Under the pieces are notes generated by a model that was given only the letters and a program-made list of their open reading frames with translations, was not told the DNA's origin and did no database searches. Of a stretch of DNA of 64,000 bases, positions 49,851 through 60,311 are shown piece by piece; the stretch's first letter is position 1; the number at the start of each line of letters is the position of its first letter. The stretch is from assembly GCF_963678635.1 (NCBI RefSeq), contig NC_087066.1, positions 37,557,755 to 37,621,754 on the forward strand, written 5' to 3'. Position numbers and translations under genes: made by a program. The stretch comes from Symsagittifera roscoffensis. Lineage: Eukaryota > Xenacoelomorpha > Acoela > Convolutidae.

Positions 49851-51463
49851 GATTCCACAACAGTTTTTCTCAAAAATGAATGAGAAAAATAAAAACAGGT
49901 CAAAACCAATTCAAAAATCTGTCGCTACAGTTTTGAAATTTTTTTAAAAAAAGATATATAAGAATATTATTGGAACTTTCTGTGCCTTTTGAACAGCAAC
50001 CACCTTACCAGGCAAGACTGTGCACTGGATATGCGCACAATTTTATATCAGTTTGTTCCTGGATTTCAGAGAATAGTCTTTAAACATATTCTAAAATATA
50101 AGTGGGATTCACTCAAATTTCCGTGGATTACGCGTACAAAAAACTGTAACGAAAAAACTTGTCGGCATACTAGTTTTGTAGATTATTCCGCAACGAGCAA
50201 ATACAGGTCGTTGTTCCTGATTCCGCAAAAGTAAGCGAACTCCGCAAGTGTACTTGGATACCGCTAAATTATGCGGATTTCCCTTACAATTTGCAGAATC
50301 AGCTTACAATTTACAGATTCCACTTCTAGTTAAGGATTCAGCGACAGCTTAAGTTCACTAAACAGACCTAATTTAGCGTTCATGGTTTCCACAAAATTTG
50401 TTTGCCTGTTTTTCGAGCGGTTTTGAGCAGTACAGTGTTTTAGCTATTTGTCCGAGGAATCCAAAACAGCAAAGAAGATCAACGAAAAGTAGCAATGTTG
50501 TGCAATATGTCACTATTCTGGTTTTGACCTGTAGCGAAATCCGCTTACAACTCACAAAACGCACATTTTGAACTGTTCCGACTTTTATTTTTTTAATATC
50601 ATTCAAAAAATATAGTTGTGCTGAGTTTAAATTTGAAAAGATATTTCACCTGTGATCATTTTTTGTAAAGTTATGGGGGTTTAGAGGTTGCTATTTTGGC
50701 CAATTTGGGACAATTAACGCGCGATATATTTTTTGCTATTTGCTGCATCCTTAGGTCAGTGAGAAGCATAAATTATAAAATTGTAAGCAAGTAATTCAAG
50801 ATAATTCACAAAAAAGGAACGGAACTACATGTGTTATCTTAATGAGGTGAATATCAAAGATTACATGTAAGCAACTCGTTTGATACAATTGACATCTCGT
50901 TTCATGCAAAATTTTTCATGCAAAAATTGACTTTTTGTGTTTATAACGTAGTCCAGGATGAATTTTTCACCCAAAAAATCCAAAAATTACAAGAAAGTGT
51001 TTTTTGTTCTAAACACGATTATTATATTTTGTTTTATTTGCTAAAATAAAAATAAATTTGTAAAAAAACAGGCCTTTTTTCTCAACCATCAAAATTTTCA
51101 AACTAAAAATCATCTAGTCATATGTAAAAAGTTACTTTTTTGGTATGTAGTTCTATGTGGCAATGTTATAGTTAACTTTTATGGCTAAAATCATCAAGTG
51201 CAGTTTATCTGCGTGGTAACTGCCAGTTACACTCTGGGTTGACTTGTGATTAAAATCCTTAGTTAGTGTTTCGGTTGGAACACGAAATTTTGAAAGAAGC
51301 ATTTTTTGTATTTTCAATTATGGAAAAAATGCTCATGATACAATTTCATAGCATGGAAAAAAGCTTACTTTGCTATTTTCATACACTTATTTTTGCTCAG
51401 TGAAATTGTATGAAAGAGTATGATAAACATTTTTTGTCAACCCGGGAAGCTATTAACATGTAC
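49851..51463. other. Intron-like and repeat sequence
   Basis: It holds a second copy of the 200-bp dispersed repeat (50580-50735) and an incomplete CCCGGGTTGAC-type element (51235-51447). In the model of the membrane-protein gene this is intron. An 80-aa open frame at 49989-50234 has no support. Confidence 0.45.
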
Positions 51464-51585
51464 CTTCCTTCTCTTGCTGTTCTCGTAAGTAGTTGGTAAG
51501 TCTGCAGTAGGCTAGACAGGCAATACACACTGCGACAAGAAACACACATGCGAAAGTAGACGCTGCAAATACCGCCACTGGATCC
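51464..51585 (-). CDS. Transmembrane-segment exon of a host membrane protein
   Basis: A 122-nt exon lies between a good acceptor (TTGTTCATTTCTAG, just right of 51585) and a good donor (GAAG/GTACAT at 51464/51463). It encodes DPVAVFAASTFACVFLVAVC, IACLAYC, then RLTNYLREQQEKE. This is the classic juxtamembrane, membrane span, basic stop-transfer and cytoplasmic layout of a type I receptor-like protein. It needs two bases from an upstream exon and leaves one base, which fits the terminal exons at 43031 and 39593. Upstream ectodomain exons were not found; they may lie beyond 52 kb, possibly past the viral block. An alternative open frame exists but is less protein-like. Confidence 0.55.
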
Positions 51586-53600
51586 CTAGAAATGAACAAC
51601 GAACAGAGAAATAACCATAAAATTTGCATGTAGTTCTTAATCAGTGGCGCAACAGCGGTTCCCCGTAAAGAGCTGAACAGCTCGTAGGTCAGTTTTTCCC
51701 CTAGTGGATAATTCGTCTAAACTTAACTTGTAATAAGTTAAATGTTCCGACAATAGTCGAAGAACATGACGGAATTTTTGTGCTCGGGGTGGTTTTTTCT
51801 CAAGAGAAGTTTCGAATTTTTAATTAACAATTTTTGACGGAATATTTCTATGTCATTCGGAAGGTTTTGTTGTTTTCGTTAAGTTATGGGAGTTTGTAGA
51901 TTGCCAATTGGGCCAATTTTGGGTAAATAACGCGCGATATATTTCATGTTATTAACGCGTGTGCGGAGATTTAGTCCGGTTTAGAAAACGTTACACAATG
52001 GATTGATGCATGCTCTTTGCCCGGATTGACCAAAAATGCTAGTCATAAAATTTTCATGTATGGAAAAACGTTGATCATACACGTTTCATGCAATTCCGTA
52101 AGTACAACAGAAAGTTGCATGAATGGTCAATGATTACAGATTTTTCATATATGGAACTTGTATGACCAAGCATTTTTCCAGAAGCCGATAAAAAACTTGC
52201 GCATTTTTTTTGAAAAAAGTTATCCTGAGAAATGGAAGAAAAATCAATTTTCGTATATCCAGGACTACGTTATGCACACAAAAAACTATTTTTTGCATGC
52301 AAAAAAAAATTATAAACGTTTGTTTGAGAACAAAATTCGTTTTGCGATTAAAAAAATCAAAACTTCGATACTACTTTGAAAATTTTGCTGTCGAAATCAA
52401 AAATGCTAGTCATAAAATTTCCATATATGCAAATGGTATGATTAGCATTTTGTGTTGACAAAATTTTTATTCTAAGGTTTTTGACGATACACCGAATCTT
52501 ATGCCAAAACAAGAGACAATCTTTTGATGAATTCGTTTTAGGAAAATCTATGAAATTTGTATGACTACTATTTTTTCATAGACTGGAAAAAAGTTTACAG
52601 AATTGTATGATTAGCATTTTCGGGTGGTTTTTTGCATACTTTGCTAAATGCAAAAAGTATATCACTTTGTACTTTACATAGCATCTGCGGGATGATATAA
52701 GAAATCTTGAAAACAAATTTTTGAATTTTTTTCATTTTTTTGAAAATTTCATCAAATATTTTTAATTTCAATTACTCCGAAGAAATCAAAATGCAGTGGG
52801 AACATTCAGGGCTTCGCTCTTTTACGACCAGTATTGTTTAGTTTGTTCTTGAACTTACTCGCTGAAGTGACTTGGTTCGTAACCACTATGTTTGATATTT
52901 GTATAAGCTATATTAACAGCATAATTTTATATCAACCCTTAAGTTATTATACTGATTAGTCTTCGGCAGGAATCGGATTGAGAAGGGGTGGGGGCTAGGG
53001 CGCATGCCTTTTTCTCAGGAATTCGACCCCATCGCCACCCAAAAGTCCATTTTGGTAGTCTTTTGCGACCTCCATTCTTGGCTGACAGATCTTAAAATTT
53101 TGCCTGCGGTAGAGAAAACTTGTTCAAAACAAGGTCTTTTCAGTGCTTCTGGAGAAATCGGAAAATCATTTTAAATACTGGCTAGAAGGCTGAACAAGAC
53201 TGCTCGTATCAAAACAAAGCCTCAAGGTTCCGTCTTAAGGGTCGGCCCGCCCTTATGATTTTTGAAGTCGTGATCGCTTTGTAAACATTGATAAAAATTT
53301 CAAAAAACGATAAAAAGCTTCTCGAAATTTTGTCTGAGGTCTTTTTGTAAACCATCCCGTTACGCGCAGTCTAAAGAACAAAATGATATGTCTTGCATGT
53401 AGCAAAGTATTAATTAGACCAAAAAGCATGCCTCAAATTAATTTGGAACAATTTCCGAGGCAGAGTTTTATTATGCGATAATTGTCTTTAGTTGGTCAAA
53501 TTGGCAATCTATAAACCCACACACTTTTACGAAAAAAGATCACAAGTAAAACTGTTTTCGAAGAGATCTCAGGTTAGCAACAACTTTTGTACAATATAAA
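51586..53600. other. Transposon debris, no gene seen
   Basis: Contains the third copy of the 200-bp dispersed repeat (51778-51942), a member of the CCCGG.TTGACC element family (about 52018-52630) with a palindrome at 52400-52450, and a degraded hAT-type MITE (about 52966-53180). Confidence 0.5.
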
Positions 53601-53667
53601 ACAAGACTGCTCGTATCAAGGCAAAGCCCTGCATGTTGCGACTGCCTTTTAAGGTCTATGGAGCAGT
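53601..53667 (+). repeat. 67-nt structured repeat, copy A
   Basis: The outer arms ACTGCTC and GAGCAGT are complementary. Inside are CAAGGC/GCCCTG (one mismatch) and CCTTTTAAGG. The whole resembles a small three-stem cloverleaf. Two other 67-nt copies lie at 63694 and 63791, and diverged copies occur in the 18-33 kb array. Confidence 0.65.
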
Positions 53668-54345
53668 AATTACATGAACAAATTAAATGTAATATAATAA
53701 AACTCAGTTTTTTTTTAATTTGAGAGTTTTTGTGAAAATTTTCCACCCACTCGCGATTTAAGGTGCAAAATGATAGATTTAGCTCCTAGCTAAGTAATTC
53801 TGCGTGTTTTTTATGCAACTTAATACATTTTGAAATAGTTTATGATGGAGAAGTTCAAAAATATTTCTGAAGGTCAAGACATTTGAGTTAGGACTGATGT
53901 GTATAACTCATAGAGTAATTTCGGATAGGGTACACCGTCTGCTCGTCACGCTATCTTATTTTCGGCCGGATAGATTCGTGCAACTTCTTAGTCTAATACC
54001 GATCCTAATCTTACTCTTATACTATCTAGTCTCAGGTTGTTTAACTAGTCTCTGCTAGGCTCAATAGATCTAGGGTATACTGGTTTATTGCGGCTGCTGA
54101 AGTACTCGGGAGAGTTCAACTAATTTCTAAGTTAAATTCAAATCTCTCTGGTGCTGAAATTACAAGTAATTTCAGCACTTACAAATAAGTGGATTGTTAG
54201 TCAGATGGATCATGATTGGTTAATATTAAATACTTTACATTGGTAAAATATCTAATTTATCCAATCATAAAATGTAGTTTAGATCAGGTTCCACCCATCC
54301 GGGTTTTACAGAGCTTTTTAGAATAGTCTTTCTGCAATTCAAAGG
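53668..54345. other. Left border region of the viral block
   Basis: It has a perfect hairpin at 54151-54178 (GTGCTGAAATTAC, AA, GTAATTTCAGCAC) and the left copy of the 20-bp direct repeat at 54275-54294. No long terminal repeat can be recognised by comparison with 61860-62200. Confidence 0.5.
54275..54294 (+). repeat. 20-bp direct repeat, left copy
   Basis: TAGTTTAGATCAGGTTCCAC is identical to 61863-61882 and was not seen elsewhere in the window. The two copies bracket the viral block at a distance of 7588 bp. Confidence 0.8.
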
Positions 54346-54840
54346 ATGGATGATGGACGTTGGTATTTGGCGAACATCTTATTTCTTCTGGGTTTTCTTA
54401 TTAGGGAAGTCCCAGATTCAATCGTTGTGTCTTCTCAAGACAACGACTGGGTTTTCGCAACAAACTCAAATCTGATTTCAGAATGGTTGGCTATGTCAGG
54501 TTTTTCTGTTTCATTGATGAGAACTTCTTTGTGTTTGACCTTGTCTGGGAATGGCGTGGAGATTGTGCGTGGAGGGGATGCCTGGTTACTCGGATCTGTA
54601 CGTATACTTGAACATCGAGGTGGTCATTGGTCTAGTTCAATGAAGTCCTTTTCTGCGAAGTCAAGTCGTACTCTAAATCCTTTGAGTTGTGATTGTGGGC
54701 GGCATATTGATTGTAGTTGGCCATTCTTTTCTCGAGTGTAGTAGGGTCGTTTTGTCTTTGGATGTTCGTCCTTGGTGTTGTATTCTGATCTATGTATTGC
54801 ATAATGTAATTTACATTTTATAAAACGTTTATTAGTTTAA
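54346..54840 (-). pseudogene. Degraded A/C-rich reading frame downstream of the viral block
   Basis: Read on the minus strand, the region has the same A/C-rich, G-poor composition as the viral genes. One frame from about 54838 gives ~95 codons (YYTREKNGQLQSICRPQ, LKGFRVRLDFAEKDFIELD) before a stop near 54590, then continues to about 54346 with one further stop. Another frame has a 56-aa ATG-started ORF. It may be the remnant of a further gene of the element. The + strand 131-aa frame here is the shadow of this composition. No family is recognised. Confidence 0.3.
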
Positions 54841-55887
54841 TATTTTTTAATTATGATTTTAGTTAGTTGTTTTCACAAAAGCTTTTTGTTATAGTTCAGT
54901 TATTTTGAAGAGTTACTCACCCTTGAGTAGCTCTTATTAAAAATAGGAGTGTGGTCACAAAGCGTGGATGTAGCACGGTGGGTTAGGCCGGCTATAGAGC
55001 ATGCTCAGGACGTCCTTCCTGGTGGGTTAGGCCAGGAGTGGGAGTATGATTGCATGCGGTTTTTGTGAGAGGTCCTGTTATGTGACAACGTTTTATGTTG
55101 GGTTTGTTGTGGTTTTTCTTATGTTTTGTTGGTTGTGTCCTTTTTTCAAAAATCAAATTGTTTGTGGTATGGGTTTGTCTTTCGACTTTTTTGTGTTTTA
55201 TTATTTCTTTCTTAGACTTTATAATAGTCTTCAAAAGAATAAATTATCCAGTTTTAAACTGGGTTAATCCGGTTTGGGTACCGTTGGTTTCCTTTTTCTT
55301 AGTCATGCTGTTATGCTATGTGTTGTGGTGTTTAGTAAGCTGCATTGGTTAGTTTTGTTTAGTATATAATTCCTTTCCAACCGGGTTAAAGGAAAGTTTG
55401 AAACTTGTTATCGTATGTTAGAGTTGTTGAGTTGTGAAAGCTTGAAACTGAAATTCTTTATTTAAACAATTCTTCGTGGGCGAGCTGTGCGAGTTTGGAT
55501 AGAATTCTTGTGCGAGTGAATGGAAATATCAAAAGGTTAGTACTGCATTTGCTTCTTATTAATTTACTACATAGAATTTCAATTTTACTGCTAGTTGTTG
55601 GGGAAAAATAAATTACAAATTTTCATCATTATTATATTTACTGCTTGTGGGGGAAAAATTTATAAATTAAATTACTGCATTGGTATTATATTTATTTAAT
55701 TGTTGATGCAAAAATTTAATAGGGTTTTAAACAGTTTTGAAGAAGTTTGCTATTTTTTATTTTTCTTTTGTGAATTTTTCAGATGATCGTTGGATGAAGG
55801 CTAAAATTCTAAAGAAAACATGGATAAAGAATGGTGAGTTTCTAATATTTAAATTAGTTAGTAATATGTATAATTCATACTTACCTG
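54841..55887. other. Non-coding segment of the viral block
   Basis: It contains a doubled GTGGGTTAGGCC phrase (54979 and 55022) and two diverged copies of GGGGGAAAAATTTATAAATT-like sequence (55599-55690). No gene is seen; it could be the 3' untranslated or terminal region of the minus-strand block. Confidence 0.45.
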
Positions 55888-57696
55888 TTAGTCGTCGGGG
55901 AAGAAACCGTGGGGGAAGATGTCGTGGATGAGATCTGAAGTTGTTAGTAATTTAGCTAAAATGCGGATGATATTTTTAGTTTGAAGTAGTGGCCAAAGCA
56001 ATTGAAGTGCTTTTATGGTGGTTAGTTCTTCAGTGCCAACTGCAAATTCATAAGGTGTGTTTTGGATTAGATTATATAATTTGTGATTGAATTTAGTGTT
56101 ATGGATGAATTCTAAAATGGGGATTTCTATAGGTTGTACAAACTCGTGTGGGATAAGGAAGGGTCGGGATTCTTCTGCGTTGAAGGTCTTGGTGATTGGA
56201 CAAAAAATATACATTTGGGTTATGGGATCATAATTTCGAAGAATACCATGAAGGTTAGTATCTTTAATGCAATATGTGAAGTTAAGAAAGAATGGTGAGG
56301 TGTATTTGGAATTGATGAATTGAAAACGATGGTGTGGTTGTCTGGAGGGAGTGTGTAGGTCAAAGTGATTTTGGATGAAACGATAATAAGTATATGTGTG
56401 TGTTTGTTTAGTGCGCAACATAATATCGTGTGAGCAGTGCAAATCTCTTTCATGTGGTGCAAGGAAATGAAAGGTTAGTGAAAATATTTGGAAGCGTTCT
56501 TTAAAACTTTCGTAGGCTTGTGTGTCTGTTAGTGCTTCTGAAATAATGTGGTCAAACTTGCGATCGAAGATATTTAGTGTAAATACATATGGTGTTTTAA
56601 TGAAAAATTTCTCGGTGATTTGTGGGTTAGCGAAGCGATCGTCGTCTAAGAATTGATCTTGGTTAGTTCTGATGATGTTATGATCGTAATATTCTAGTGT
56701 ATATTCATTAGCTCGGGGTGCAGTGTGTGTTTTTAGTGATTTTTTATATCCAATGTAAGTAAATTGTCTAGGTGTTAGTGGTGTAGTGAGTCGATATAGC
56801 ATGTCCTTATTTCGTTCTATATCGATGTGAGTGTTAGATAAAGGTAAGCAAAGGGGATTAGTATAATGATAATATGAGGTCCAAGGAAGGGTAGGCATTA
56901 AAACGTATTCGTCTACAAAGTTACGTGTTTCGTTAGTGTCGTGAGGGGTGTTTAGGGTGTATTGTGGAAATGAGGGTAAGGTGATAGCTAAAAATTCTTT
57001 TGTGTTAGTGTGTTTTGGATGGTTGTTATATTCACGGGCTGTTCCTGGTTTCGCTGGGAAAGGATGGTTGGGGAACTTTCTTTTAAAAGTGCGGTAAGCT
57101 CTATTAGTGCTGAGTGAAGATTCAGTAGTTGTGGATGATGGTGCTAATGATTCAGTATAGATTGAAGAGGGTGTAGGGGTAGGAGGGTTGGATGAATCTA
57201 TTGTGGATGAGATTTGGTTTATGGTTGGGGTGTCAAGGTGGTAGGGTTGTTGTTGTAGGGTAATGAAATTATCTAGTTCTGGGGAGATTCGGGGGGTGTC
57301 TGGAGAATGAGATGATTGGTCTGAGTGAAGTGAGGAGTATGTTGGAGTGACTTGGGAAGCATAAGAGGGTGTAGAATTGGTTGGGTCAGGGTTATTTGGT
57401 AGTATGGGTTGAAAAGGGGGTTGAGAAAAATTTGAGGAGTTGGTGTGAAAATTATTTGATGGAGATGGTTCAGAGTCGGCAAATTCATCGGGGGTTTCAA
57501 TATTCGGGTTATTGAGTTGTGAGATGGAGTATAAAACTGAGATGTGTGAATTAGTATCGGAATTCATGCCGGATGTTACATTACTGGTGGGGAAATCGGG
57601 TGGCGGAAAAGCAAAAAGTGGTATTATTTGGATTTGAGTGGTGAGGTTGGTTGGATGGGAATTTGATCGGTGTAGGGATCCAAGTTGTCGGCTCAT
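55888..57696 (-). CDS. 602-aa virus-like protein of unknown family
   Basis: An intact ATG-to-stop frame of 602 codons, the longest ATG-started frame but one in the window. Residues 1 to ~215 are a low-complexity Ser/Pro/Thr/Asn/Gln region. From ~225 the sequence becomes mixed and aromatic-rich and looks folded (ITLPSFPQYTL, FVDEYVLMPTLPWTSYYHY, ILEFIHNTKFNHKLYNLIQ), with a Leu-rich segment near the end (ALQLLWPLLQTKNIIRILAK). I see no membrane segment, zinc knuckle, protease, polymerase or integrase motif. Its ATG overlaps the stop of the glycoprotein frame (ATGA), so it may be translated by termination-reinitiation or from its own mRNA. A disordered N-terminus plus folded C-terminus would fit a phosphoprotein, nucleocapsid or Gag-like role, but that is speculation. 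Confidence 0.75.
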   Translation of the reverse strand: MSRQLGSLHRSNSHPTNLTTQIQIIPLFAFPPPDFPTSNVTSGMNSDTNSHISVLYSISQLNNPNIETPDEFADSEPSPSNNFHTNSSNFSQPPFQPILPNNPDPTNSTPSYASQVTPTYSSLHSDQSSHSPDTPRISPELDNFITLQQQPYHLDTPTINQISSTIDSSNPPTPTPSSIYTESLAPSSTTTESSLSTNRAYRTFKRKFPNHPFPAKPGTAREYNNHPKHTNTKEFLAITLPSFPQYTLNTPHDTNETRNFVDEYVLMPTLPWTSYYHYTNPLCLPLSNTHIDIERNKDMLYRLTTPLTPRQFTYIGYKKSLKTHTAPRANEYTLEYYDHNIIRTNQDQFLDDDRFANPQITEKFFIKTPYVFTLNIFDRKFDHIISEALTDTQAYESFKERFQIFSLTFHFLAPHERDLHCSHDIMLRTKQTHTYTYYRFIQNHFDLHTPSRQPHHRFQFINSKYTSPFFLNFTYCIKDTNLHGILRNYDPITQMYIFCPITKTFNAEESRPFLIPHEFVQPIEIPILEFIHNTKFNHKLYNLIQNTPYEFAVGTEELTTIKALQLLWPLLQTKNIIRILAKLLTTSDLIHDIFPHGFFPDD

Positions 57697-60251
57697 CGTG
57701 GGCTAAAAAAATTATTATTTTGAGACTGAAAAGCGGTGGTATGGTGTTGTTCTATAATTTGTTCATAGGTATTTTCATCTTGTGAGTGGTGTGGCATTAT
57801 ATGTTGGATGGGACTTTGTGATATGGTTGGTCTAAAATTTTGATTATGTGTTATGGCTAAATTTCGAAAATTACGTGGGACTAGGGATAATGGATGGTTA
57901 TGTGGTAGGGGTGGTAACTGTGGTGCTGTTGGTGTTGTGTCTACATTGTTATGTTCTTCGTCGTATGTGTTCTGTCTTGTTGCTATTTTTGTGTTGTATT
58001 CTTTTATTTGTGCGTCTAAAAGAATTTTGTTTATAGATGTAGAAAAGATTCCAAAAAATCCTGCAAATAGTATGCGTGCTACACTTGCTTGTCTATTGAC
58101 TTGTGTGTGTGTAGCACATGTGTTATAGATTCCTTTTAAGAGTGAAAAAAGAAATCCAATAAAGTTAAACATTGCGTATAAAATAGTCAATTTTTCTAAG
58201 ATGTAATAGGGCCATCCTAGAAAATCAAGAATTTCATTCTTGAGTGTAACAAAGTTAAATATATTGATAGGTGATATATCTTGGGGACGGTATTTTTCAC
58301 CGTTTAGATATATATAATCTTTAATGTCTTTAAAATATCCGCTATAGTCTTGCGTATAGATGTCTGCAAATCCTGCGGTTTCGGCAAGTTTGCGTAAGTT
58401 TTGGTCAATTGATTGTCTTTGTATTGTGTCCATTTGTGTTAATAATTCTTGGAATTGTTGTGTTCTAATGTGATGTTGAATATCTGATTTTGAGTATATT
58501 CCTATTGACTGTAAGTCTATATTTGGGTTTCGAGCGATAGCGCGAATGCTTTCTGGTGAAAATTTTTCGAGTGATTGCATTAATGTGGGATATGGGGTGA
58601 GAAGGTAATATTTATCTTCATCAGGGTTTAGTTGTACTACGTTGTGGCTATTTTCTGATCCACATGGGACTGCGGTATCCCAGAAATAGGTTCTTCGTGA
58701 AAGTGTGTCAACGAAATGTACTTTATTCTTATAAAAGATAGGGATTCTTTTATAGCATCGTTTATCTTCAAAAACGTATAGTGGTGATACTTTTTTAGTA
58801 CAAGTATAAAACCATAAGATGTTTCCTTCATAGTCCAAAAAATTTGATCTATTTCCTGATAGTAAATATCCTGCGTAGGGTATTTTTAATACTGCTAGTG
58901 CAAGTGATTGTAATATTTGTGTTCTTTCTAATTCGCATAGTTGGTGTAGTGTTTCTAATTCGGAGAGTAACATTTCTTGAAAAATTCGGCTAATCGTGTA
59001 GTCTAGTTTCATATCTAAGTGAATATCATAGTGGATATTACCAAAATATGTACTATTCATTAGTGATAGTTCTTGTAAACGTGTGCTTTGATCGTCTTGG
59101 GGCTTTAGATGTCCACCAGGTTGACCTGTATTCTTTTGAAAATGAACTGGTATGTATGATGTTCCTTCATTTGGAGGATGACTTGTGGCGTATGGGTCGA
59201 CTTTTAGTTTTCCAGTGGTCATGTCGAATCCATTTTCGTATTCAACTAATATTTCAGAGTATTGTGTTTTGTGAAGTGGGTTTTTGTATTTACATGCAAG
59301 TTCTGTTTCTTGATATATTTGAAAACGTGTTAATTTATTTTCTATATTATGAATGTTTCTAAAATTAGAACTTATTTTTCGTAATGGATTTACTTGTTCA
59401 TATGGTATTGATTGTATAAAATATTTTTCGTGAAATTTTATCATACGAGCGTGTATTTTTGCTACTTGAAATGTTGTACATGTGTCTTCGGGGAACCAAA
59501 CAATTGTTGCTTGTGTTCTTGTTGTAGGGTCACAATAACCTTGGTCGTTTTTACAAGGTAATCTAATTCCTTGATAGATCATTGTGTTGTCTGATAAATC
59601 TCGTGTGAGTTGTATTTTTTCGAGTTGTATTTTCCAATCGAAAAACATTATTTCTTGGTATCCTTTATTTTTTGTGTCTGCTTTGCAGTTTGATGGGTCA
59701 TTTATACCAATGTGTGGTATCCAGTGTTTATCGTGCATGTCATAGGTTAATCGTCCGTGTGCGCCGTTATATGGGTATTTTTCATCTAATTTTATATGTC
59801 CTTGATATCTTTCAAGTTCTGCTTGATGTACAGAATCTGAAAAAACTTGAAAATATACTAACTTTCTATCTGTGTTTTTATTTTTTGTGATGTTTAGTCG
59901 GAGTAACTCGTTTTTACAATCTTCGGGATTAAGATGTAAAAGTCGTTCTATATTACTCTGGTAGAATGATTCATGGTCAAGTCGGTTTTTATTTCCGTTT
60001 GAGACTTGTGAACAATGTACTCTCTTTTCAGAAAATGTTGCTGTGAATTTATATCCTATAGTTGTAGTTGCTCGGGCTTTTGAATAAAGTGTTGCTATTA
60101 CATTTGTAGTTTCTATGGCTTGGGGTTCTGTTTCGCATTGTGATACTTGATTTATTGCATACTTGTGTAGTGTTTTTTGTTCGTTTTCTTCACAATCGTA
60201 ATGTGTTACTAATAAATCTTGGGGTCCTGTGCGGGGAGAAGGGTTTATGTT
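57693..60251 (-). CDS. Viral class III-like fusion glycoprotein frame (chuvirus-type, tentative)
   Basis: The frame is open from 60251 to its TGA at 57693 (852 codons); the first ATG is at 59738 (681 aa). The 171 codons before that ATG are clearly part of the protein: a YDC near codon 18, repeated Cys and N-glycosylation-type sites. Using ATG numbering, 328-352 has CYKRIPI followed by FVDTLSRRTYF, a pattern I associate with glycoproteins of Jingchuvirales and the related env genes captured by arthropod BEL/Pao elements. A membrane span is at ~511-538 and a second hydrophobic stretch at ~555-573, followed by a ~105-residue polar, Pro/His/Asn-rich tail. A signal-peptide-like ORF (60311-60255) lies in frame upstream but is cut off by a TAA at 60254-60252. 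A CCCCGCACAG splice acceptor follows at 60227. Family assignment is by pattern only; another viral or retroelement env is possible. Confidence 0.6.
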   Translation of the reverse strand, partial: NINPSPRTGPQDLLVTHYDCEENEQKTLHKYAINQVSQCETEPQAIETTNVIATLYSKARATTTIGYKFTATFSEKRVHCSQVSNGNKNRLDHESFYQSNIERLLHLNPEDCKNELLRLNITKNKNTDRKLVYFQVFSDSVHQAELERYQGHIKLDEKYPYNGAHGRLTYDMHDKHWIPHIGINDPSNCKADTKNKGYQEIMFFDWKIQLEKIQLTRDLSDNTMIYQGIRLPCKNDQGYCDPTTRTQATIVWFPEDTCTTFQVAKIHARMIKFHEKYFIQSIPYEQVNPLRKISSNFRNIHNIENKLTRFQIYQETELACKYKNPLHKTQYSEILVEYENGFDMTTGKLKVDPYATSHPPNEGTSYIPVHFQKNTGQPGGHLKPQDDQSTRLQELSLMNSTYFGNIHYDIHLDMKLDYTISRIFQEMLLSELETLHQLCELERTQILQSLALAVLKIPYAGYLLSGNRSNFLDYEGNILWFYTCTKKVSPLYVFEDKRCYKRIPIFYKNKVHFVDTLSRRTYFWDTAVPCGSENSHNVVQLNPDEDKYYLLTPYPTLMQSLEKFSPESIRAIARNPNIDLQSIGIYSKSDIQHHIRTQQFQELLTQMDTIQRQSIDQNLRKLAETAGFADIYTQDYSGYFKDIKDYIYLNGEKYRPQDISPINIFNFVTLKNEILDFLGWPYYILEKLTILYAMFNFIGFLFSLLKGIYNTCATHTQVNRQASVARILFAGFFGIFSTSINKILLDAQIKEYNTKIATRQNTYDEEHNNVDTTPTAPQLPPLPHNHPLSLVPRNFRNLAITHNQNFRPTISQSPIQHIMPHHSQDENTYEQIIEQHHTTAFQSQNNNFFSPR

Positions 60252-60254
60252 TTA

Positions 60255-60311
60255 ATTTGAGATTACTAGAAAAAGGAGTTGGGAAAAAATTAATAATTTT
60301 AGAATATACAT
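60255..60311 (-). CDS. Signal-peptide-like 19-codon ORF before the glycoprotein
   Basis: It starts at ATG 60311, inside the last codons of the preceding frame, and encodes a short, strongly hydrophobic Leu/Ile-rich segment typical of a signal peptide. It is in the same frame as the glycoprotein but is followed directly by TAA (60254-60252). It may be a nonsense-mutated or spliced leader, or a sequencing error. Confidence 0.5.

Noticed and set aside
54346-54741. 131-aa + strand frame
   Set aside because: It is antisense to G-poor, A/C-rich DNA of the viral block, which leaves long open frames on the opposite strand; the minus-strand reading is more protein-like.
59048-59890. + strand 104-aa and 72-aa frames
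   Set aside because: Antisense shadows of the glycoprotein frame; the same applies to those at 57848-58128.
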